64,000 nt of DNA from Pseudomonas pohangensis. GTDB lineage: Bacteria > Pseudomonadota > Gammaproteobacteria > Pseudomonadales > Pseudomonadaceae. The number at the start of each line of letters is the position of its first letter. Positions within the stretch are counted from its first letter, which is position 1. Positions 59,301-64,000 of the stretch are shown in pieces. Position numbers and translations under genes: made by a program. The notes below the pieces were generated by a model. The model saw nothing but the letters and a program-made list of their open reading frames with translations. It did not search any database and was not told the origin of the DNA. The DNA lies in contig NZ_LT629785.1 in assembly GCF_900105995.1 (NCBI RefSeq), positions 930,001-994,000 of the forward strand, read 5' to 3'.

Positions 59301-62300
59301 ATGGTGCCACTGTAATGGGCATCCTTGATCACCAGTTGGGCATCTTTGATCTGTGCCGGTGTACCCGACCAGACGCGGTTGATGCCGGTGCCACTGATGT
59401 AGGTCAGCCCTTCGATATTCACGTTTGCCGGGACGCCGGTGACCACCAGCGAAACCGTTTCGGAACCGTCTTCGTCGGTCGGCTCCACCGTGGTGATTAC
59501 GCTGGAAAGAGCGATTTTCTGGCCGCTATTTTCGACCGTGAGTTCGCTGGTCTCCAATTCGTGGGTTTCTACTGTCACCGGGTCGGCCACGCCGCGGACA
59601 TCGACCAGCATGTTCAGGCTGACCGGCGCCGAGGTGCTGGTGAAAACGTCGCCAGTGTCTGCGTCTATGTAAGTGTCTACCGACACGCCGGAAATGTTGA
59701 GGGTGAAGTCCACATTGCTGTTCGGCGGCGGGGTAATGCCCAGGGCAACTGCTGCGCTGAAGTTGGCGATTGTTACGCTGCCGTCGCTGCTCGTTAGTGT
59801 ATTACCGCCATAGGTGATCACCGCGTCAGTGGGGATATTGCTGATAGTGATAGTGAACGTTTCCGAAGAGTCGGCACTGGTCGGGCGGATGTTCAACGGA
59901 ATCGACGTATCTTCCTTGCCTACCGCCGGCGCATCGACGGCCAGGGTTACCGCATCGGCTACCGGAGCAATCACCAGGTTGGTCAGGGTGGCCGAGCCGG
60001 AGATGGCAGTATCCGTTGTGCCAGTTTCCGGATCAGTGTCGATGGTCTTGGCCTGAATCTGGATTTCGAACTTCCCGGCAACGTTGGCGGCGGCCTTGAA
60101 CTGGACGCTGTCCAGCGCTGACAGCGGGATCTGCAGGGCGGTACCGGTATAGGTCAGTACGTGTGTACCCGTACCGTCGGTGTATCTGAATTCCGAACCG
60201 ATGGCCGAGCCGGCAGCCAATACCGGCGTTAGCAAGGCAAAGGTCTGCTCGCTGCCGTATGGAAGGGTGCCTTCAGCATCCTGATTGCTCCAGCCGGCCT
60301 TGAGGTCGAAACCATCGCTGTTGATGGTGAACCACTGATCTTCCGCACCCTGACTGGTGTAGATGAACCCGGGGGTAAGGGTCAGATCGAGAATGCCGTC
60401 ATTGTTGGTGTCGGTGACACTGTCTACGACCAGCCCTGTCTGCTCGGCCACAGCAGACACGCTGACCGTAGGTGTCAGGGTCACAGTTTTAGTGTCTGTT
60501 ACAGAGGCGCCATTGACCACCTGGGTATCTGTGCTGGTCACACTCAGCGACAGCGTGATGTCCGCGCTGCTGTTGCCGGGCGGTGTGAGCGTGTAGTTAC
60601 GGAAGTCGCCGTTACTGACTTCGCCTGCCGGAACGGTGAAGGTAGCAGCCCCATTGCCGGTAAATACCACTGCCCCGGCATCATCACGGACGACCCAGCC
60701 GGTTGGCAGCGCATTGACCGCAATGCCGGTGATGGATTCGCTGCCATCGGTATCGGTGAGGGCCACGTTCTGCAGGAATTTGACTGCGGTATCTTCGGCC
60801 GTGCTGACGTTCGGTGCAGTTACATCGCCGGCCACCGGGGTGACGTGCAGGTTCAGGGTCACGCTGGCGGTCTGGGTGCCCGGAGTCGCAGTCGGCGAAT
60901 CGTTATCGGTATCCGTGGCGCTCAAGGTAACCGTGATGCCATTCAGATCACCGCTAAAATTGGCGCCTCCTGCAATCCAAATGGCTGGGAAGCCGCTCTG
61001 CGAGGTTTCCAGATTGTTGCCCGCAGCCTCCGAGTCAATCTTATATTCGTCCCCTGCAACTACGGCGTTGCCGTTGACGTAGATGGTGCTGTTCCCTGAT
61101 GGATTTTTGATGATGATGTCGCGATGCTCGCTGCCATCCAGATCCTGGAAGCTGGCGGTTAGCTTGCCCGCGAGGTCGAATGGGGTGTCTTCGGGAATAG
61201 TCTCACTGTAGCTGTCAGAACCGGCGATTTTCAGCTCAACCGTATCGGTAACGGCAAGAACTTCAACGTGTATGACGCGGGTAGCCGGAACTCCAGCTAT
61301 TGCTGTCAATCTGTTGCCGCTGTCATCTGTTTCGTAGCTGGTGACGCGCAGCGTCATATCTACATCGTTGTGCTTGTTGGCAGGAGGCAAGACCTTGAGG
61401 GCTTCAAACTCGACTTGTGTCAGCTTGATGGCGCCTGCATACAAGGAGTCAGTTACCAGGTTGGTGTAGTGAACGCTGGTATCCAGATTGCCAGTGTCAT
61501 CGACGATGGCAATGCGCATAGTGTTATTGGCACCGGTAAACAGCAGCGTCGTTCCATCGCCTTTATAAATCTTCGTTCCAGTGTCGATACTTTCCAGGGT
61601 AATAAAGCCGAGTTGTTGGGAATGATCACCGGGAAGGCTACCATTTTGATCTGTCGTATCTTTGATGATGGGCATCTGCAGATTCAGACTGGTCTGTACA
61701 TCCTCATCCGGAGTAACGCCTTTGTGCTGCAGCCATGTTGGCGCATCAGAAACAGGCGTTACGGTCAAGGTAAGAGTGGCGGTATCGCTTTCCCCCGTGC
61801 TGCTGAGCAGGGTGTAGGTGATTACCGGTACCGGGCCGCTGTAATCGCCATTATGCGGTGCAAAAGTATAGTCCCCGTTAGCTTTCATGGTCAGGACACC
61901 CAAGGTGCCGGATGGCGTGGTCACGGTGACCGAGGTGCCGCCAGCTGTCGGAGTAAAGGTTTGCTGCGCACCGTTACCATTGGCGTCCAGACTGAAGCTA
62001 CTGACCGCCGTCGTCACACCGTAATCAAGGTCGAGCGTGTCATTGCTCAGCACATTGCCACCGCGTGCTGTGCCGGTGGCGTTTTCGGCAATGCTCTGAG
62101 TGTCGTCCATCGCCACGACGCCATCGTTGGTACCGACAATGGTGATTGTTACATCGTGATCGTCCGTGGCGCCGTGGCTGTCGGTGGCGCGCACGGTGTA
62201 GGTGAGTATCAGCGTTGCGTCTTTAGGAATGGCGTCGAACGCCTGAGTGCCGGAGTTGAAGGCCCAGTTGATGCCGTGGAGAGCGTCCTGGCCGGTGGTG

Positions 62301-64000
62301 CTGGTTTCGCCACCGCTGACCGAGAACATGGCCTTGAGCTCATTTACGTTGAAGGCCGGACCGCTGTAGGTGCCGCCGACGGTGAGGGCATCGACTTTAG
62401 TGGCCGCTACGGTGTCGAGGGTGTCGACATCAAACACGCTCAGGGTGCCGGCGGTGCTCAGGCTGGCGTTGGTTTCAGTGAGACCTGCCGTGTCGGTATC
62501 ACTGCCACGCACGCTGATCACCGGGGTGTCATTGGCACCGCTGACGCTGACGGTCAGGGTGGTGGAGCTGGTTGCGCCCTGACCGTCGGTGATGGTGTAG
62601 GTGAAGGTGTCGGTGACCGACTGGTCTTCGGCCAGCGCCTGTACATTGCCTTTGCTGTTGTCCAGGGTGTAGGTGTAAGTACCGTCGGCATTGATCAGCA
62701 CGCTGCCGTAGGTGCCGGCAACACTGCTGGCCACATTGCCACTGGCGCTGGCCGGGGTACCTGCTGCCACACCGGTCACGCTGCGTGTATCACCGCTATC
62801 GACATCGGTGTCGTTGCTCAGCACATTGCCGCCGACGATGCTGGTGGTAGCGAGGCTGTCGTTGTAACCGGACTGATCTGCCGAATCCTCAATGACGCTG
62901 TTGACATCCGCCACGGCGACTGGCTTGTCGTTGGTGCCGTTGATGGTGATGGTGAGCGTCTGGTCGACGTAGGCACCGAAATCGTCGGTGACGCGGGCGG
63001 TGTAGGTCTGGGTGACGCTCTGGCCTTCCTTGAGCGCCTGGGTGGCGGCAAGGGTGTTGTCCAGGGTATAGGTCCATACGCCGGTCATGCTGTCCAGCTG
63101 CATGCTGCCGTAAGTAGTGCTAGGTGTGCCCTGCAAAGTCCAGGTCTGGGTGGCATCGGTATCCACATCGGTAGCGGTGAGGCTACCGGTGGCGCTTGGC
63201 GTGCCAGGCACCTCGTCGCCATTGTCCAGGTGACCGGCCTCGGTAACGCTGCCGACCAGTTGGGTGGCGGCGTTGGTTATCACCGGTACGTCATTGGTGC
63301 CGTTGATGGTGATGGTGACGGTCTGGTCGACATAGGCACCTTTGTCATCAGTGACGCGGACAACATAGTCCTGGGTAACGCTCTGGTTTTCTTTAAGCGC
63401 CTGGGTGGCTGCCAGATTGTTATCCAGGGTGTAGGCCCAGTCCCGGGTGCCCGGATCGAACGTAAAGGTGCCGTAAGTGGCGCTCGGCGTGCCCTGCAAA
63501 GTCCAGGTCTGGGTGGCATCGGCATCCACGTCGGAGGCGGAAAGGGTGCCGCTAGCGCTAAGCGTCCCGGCTACCGTGCCGCCGCTATCTGTATGGCCAG
63601 CTTCGGTTACCGTGCCCAGCGCAGCTGCCGGAAGGTTGCTGAATACCGGCTTGTCGTTGGTGCCGTTGATGGTGATGGTGATGGTCTGATCGACGTAGGC
63701 ACCGAAATCGTCGGTGACGCGTGCGGTGTAGGTCTGGGTGACGCTCTGGCCTTCCTTGAGCGCCTGGGTGGCGGCAAGGGTGTTGTCCAGGGTATAGGTC
63801 CATACGCCGGTCATGCTGTCCAGCTGCATGCTGCCGTAAGTAGTGCTAGGTGTGCCCTGCAAAGTCCAGGTCTGGGTGGCATCGGCATCCACATCGGTAG
63901 CAGTGAGGCTACCGGTGGCGCTTGGCGTGCCAGGCGCCTCGTCGCCATTGTCCAGGTGACCGGCCTCGGTAACGTTGCCGACCAGTTGGGTGGCGGCGTT
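56330..64000 (-). CDS. Giant VCBS-repeat RTX adhesin (LapA-like), C-terminal part; N-terminus outside window
   Basis: The frame stays open from the right edge to a stop at 56330, about 2557 codons. From the edge inward: near-identical VCBS repeats (TLQGTPSTTYGSMQLDSMTG, TYTLDNTLAATQALKEGQSV, TITINGTNDKP), then cadherin/Ig-like tandem domains each opening with EDT or EDTS motifs, then an RTX block (DSLTGGPGSDILTGGKGADL) and a type I secretion C-terminus (VITDFKPSEGDRIDLSGLL). It is Thr/Asp/Gly-rich with very few Cys. Such proteins are exported by an ABC/MFP/TolC system and mediate biofilm or surface attachment. The retention module and LapG site, if present, are beyond the window. Confidence 0.92.
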   Translation of the reverse strand, partial: NAATQLVGNVTEAGHLDNGDEAPGTPSATGSLTATDVDADATQTWTLQGTPSTTYGSMQLDSMTGVWTYTLDNTLAATQALKEGQSVTQTYTARVTDDFGAYVDQTITITINGTNDKPVFSNLPAAALGTVTEAGHTDSGGTVAGTLSASGTLSASDVDADATQTWTLQGTPSATYGTFTFDPGTRDWAYTLDNNLAATQALKENQSVTQDYVVRVTDDKGAYVDQTVTITINGTNDVPVITNAATQLVGSVTEAGHLDNGDEVPGTPSATGSLTATDVDTDATQTWTLQGTPSTTYGSMQLDSMTGVWTYTLDNTLAATQALKEGQSVTQTYTARVTDDFGAYVDQTLTITINGTNDKPVAVADVNSVIEDSADQSGYNDSLATTSIVGGNVLSNDTDVDSGDTRSVTGVAAGTPASASGNVASSVAGTYGSVLINADGTYTYTLDNSKGNVQALAEDQSVTDTFTYTITDGQGATSSTTLTVSVSGANDTPVISVRGSDTDTAGLTETNASLSTAGTLSVFDVDTLDTVAATKVDALTVGGTYSGPAFNVNELKAMFSVSGGETSTTGQDALHGINWAFNSGTQAFDAIPKDATLILTYTVRATDSHGATDDHDVTITIVGTNDGVVAMDDTQSIAENATGTARGGNVLSNDTLDLDYGVTTAVSSFSLDANGNGAQQTFTPTAGGTSVTVTTPSGTLGVLTMKANGDYTFAPHNGDYSGPVPVITYTLLSSTGESDTATLTLTVTPVSDAPTWLQHKGVTPDEDVQTSLNLQMPIIKDTTDQNGSLPGDHSQQLGFITLESIDTGTKIYKGDGTTLLFTGANNTMRIAIVDDTGNLDTSVHYTNLVTDSLYAGAIKLTQVEFEALKVLPPANKHNDVDMTLRVTSYETDDSGNRLTAIAGVPATRVIHVEVLAVTDTVELKIAGSDSYSETIPEDTPFDLAGKLTASFQDLDGSEHRDIIIKNPSGNSTIYVNGNAVVAGDEYKIDSEAAGNNLETSQSGFPAIWIAGGANFSGDLNGITVTLSATDTDNDSPTATPGTQTASVTLNLHVTPVAGDVTAPNVSTAEDTAVKFLQNVALTDTDGSESITGIAVNALPTGWVVRDDAGAVVFTGNGAATFTVPAGEVSNGDFRNYTLTPPGNSSADITLSLSVTSTDTQVVNGASVTDTKTVTLTPTVSVSAVAEQTGLVVDSVTDTNNDGILDLTLTPGFIYTSQGAEDQWFTINSDGFDLKAGWSNQDAEGTLPYGSEQTFALLTPVLAAGSAIGSEFRYTDGTGTHVLTYTGTALQIPLSALDSVQFKAAANVAGKFEIQIQAKTIDTDPETGTTDTAISGSATLTNLVIAPVADAVTLAVDAPAVGKEDTSIPLNIRPTSADSSETFTITISNIPTDAVITYGGNTLTSSDGSVTIANFSAAVALGITPPPNSNVDFTLNISGVSVDTYIDADTGDVFTSTSAPVSLNMLVDVRGVADPVTVETHELETSELTVENSGQKIALSSVITTVEPTDEDGSETVSLVVTGVPANVNIEGLTYISGTGINRVWSGTPAQIKDAQLVIKDAHYSGTIEFQIKAVSTENDGNSLTGPTPTVTIQVAPSPEATLVSQTTLAEDTLTQLDFKIKAPNVDSDETVESVWIKAVDVDGQPFQLFHNGILLGDLASDVVLDAGWYKLTAIQAGNVFAQGAANSDDDYNFGIQYEIRDTSTDGTLTTIESKSAIYTLNVTAVTDPTESKNDFETTYGEDHVFTQSETVTINVTVTQLGDDKAGGAQDIDGSEKLLYFTIDGVPAGVTVVGGKYIGNDDQPDRNTGRWQVDNTDAPFSSASLVQSFQFALDGSSLQLSDLDEYITITAYTQDGGGFVLTSSTDWHLQTGSNFDDSLKPPTNPAIIDSWVPDTTLPPVLEDAPLTLSDYVDAQISGSSTFAVTITGLSAGTQVSGMTRENVNGIDVWTVQGEGDDAALQAVLNGITITPPVDSNLNNTPGGFSFTTTLTTYDVGGGRHDASLTFNPVAEPITDAIDLVISAPGIDEDTSATITLTLANPEDGAFSKVIDDGKVYISLNESGLSATGGTLSFGGSPLVLESVTGVNGVPDGSYYVLTGVTSTANLTLEYQPPANANGTLGYAAYVLGKEDNTVSTDITTSMASGSLTVSPVNEGGTTPGGDPIYGVTVDITDQTGNEDAAVQLPVSVTLTDPSEKIASLTLSNVPDGVLVYAGNGSPGSLAINLGGGNWGIPLIAGAVPAYIALQPPANWSGVISGLEFGVWSGEVGLDPTLTSSSFDVTVNGVADGINMTPTLSFGAAGAIVPLNLNSTMPDSDGSELATLSIKNLGAHAAFYTNSTLLTASYDLVTDTYTLSNLTPAQVDRLGVIQKAGSYDLQIDAYTTDSPGDNVSGVTSANLQLNLSSAGTGNPIMDDGSSMLIGTDHNDSLTGGPGSDILTGGKGADLFIWNKDDLTSGATDHDVITDFKPSEGDRIDLSGLLLIDEQLPGADINDYLRVSSADSSILEVSSNGQFGSSGNPDVTIELQGVDLYAYGKTPSQIISSLIAGADPLVKVDHS
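62912..63886 (-). repeat. Near-identical 726-bp higher-order repeat inside the adhesin gene
   Basis: The block at about 62912-63160 recurs almost unchanged at 63638-63886, 726 bp (242 residues) away, with a more diverged VCBS unit between them at about half the period. The pattern is an alternating A-B-A-B array that continues past the right edge. Confidence 0.85.

Noticed and set aside
56330..64000. CRISPR-like periodicity near the right edge
   Set aside because: The repeats are long (about 363 and 726 bp), in frame and encode VCBS domains, without short constant repeats and unique spacers. No CRISPR array was seen anywhere in the window.
1..64000. Prophage, integrative element, plasmid origin or restriction/defence island
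   Set aside because: No integrase, phage structural, replication or restriction genes were recognised; the mobile DNA seen is limited to the RAYT/REP units and one IS110.

Overview
The window is about 61-63% GC by eye and almost fully coding. It reads as chromosome of a Pseudomonas-like gammaproteobacterium. The gacS-cysM-rlmD-relA-mazG gene order, an MvaT-type H-NS protein, a PhaG-type transacylase and abundant REP palindromes all point to Pseudomonadaceae. I could not run any search, so names rest on recognised motifs and neighbourhood.

Layout. 1-5.2 kb is the end of an exopolysaccharide locus: nucleotidyltransferase, PHP-type phosphatase, VpsP-like protein and a Wzy/ligase-like membrane protein. 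A REP-associated transposase (RAYT) sits between its own REP elements there. 5.3-7.5 kb holds a pirin, a DoxX protein and a glutathione transferase. 7.6-15.7 kb is a seven-gene minus-strand cluster of membrane proteins with a MoxR ATPase and a DUF58 protein; a hidden 51-codon frame is coupled to both of the last two. 16-25 kb carries sbcB, mvaT, purU, a CBS protein, a HerA-like ATPase, small lipoproteins and a strongly altered gacS. 25-32 kb is cysM, rlmD, relA, mazG and a DUF2058 gene. 32-35.6 kb is an accessory stretch: a periplasmic cytochrome/beta-propeller hybrid, a 47-residue membrane peptide, a TetR regulator, and a 33-residue hydrophobic peptide behind a near-perfect LexA box. 35.7-43.6 kb is an RND efflux operon facing a BaeSR-like two-component system, followed by tRNA-Gly(CCC). 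43.9-50 kb has phaG, an RsuA-family pseudouridine synthase, a CWC protein, a methyltransferase and a four-gene ABC transporter of the phosphonate/selenate type. 50.2-55 kb has cfa, an IS110 element, selD, selU and a potassium channel. 56.3 kb to the right edge is the C-terminal part of a giant VCBS/RTX adhesin whose N-terminus lies outside the window.

Most notable. (1) The IS110 element at about 51481-52706 sits in a REP palindrome, which is restored exactly if the element and one CT core are removed. Its long left end contains, in the published bridge-RNA order, four short segments matching left target, right target, left donor and right donor, so the guide RNA and the reason for REP targeting can be read from the sequence. 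(2) GacS lacks the periplasmic sensor domain and has degenerate ATP-binding boxes, although the phospho-acceptor residues remain. (3) A tiny SOS-boxed hydrophobic peptide resembles the arrangement of TisB-type toxins. (4) REP elements supply the stop codons and, in one case, the last 16 codons of neighbouring genes.
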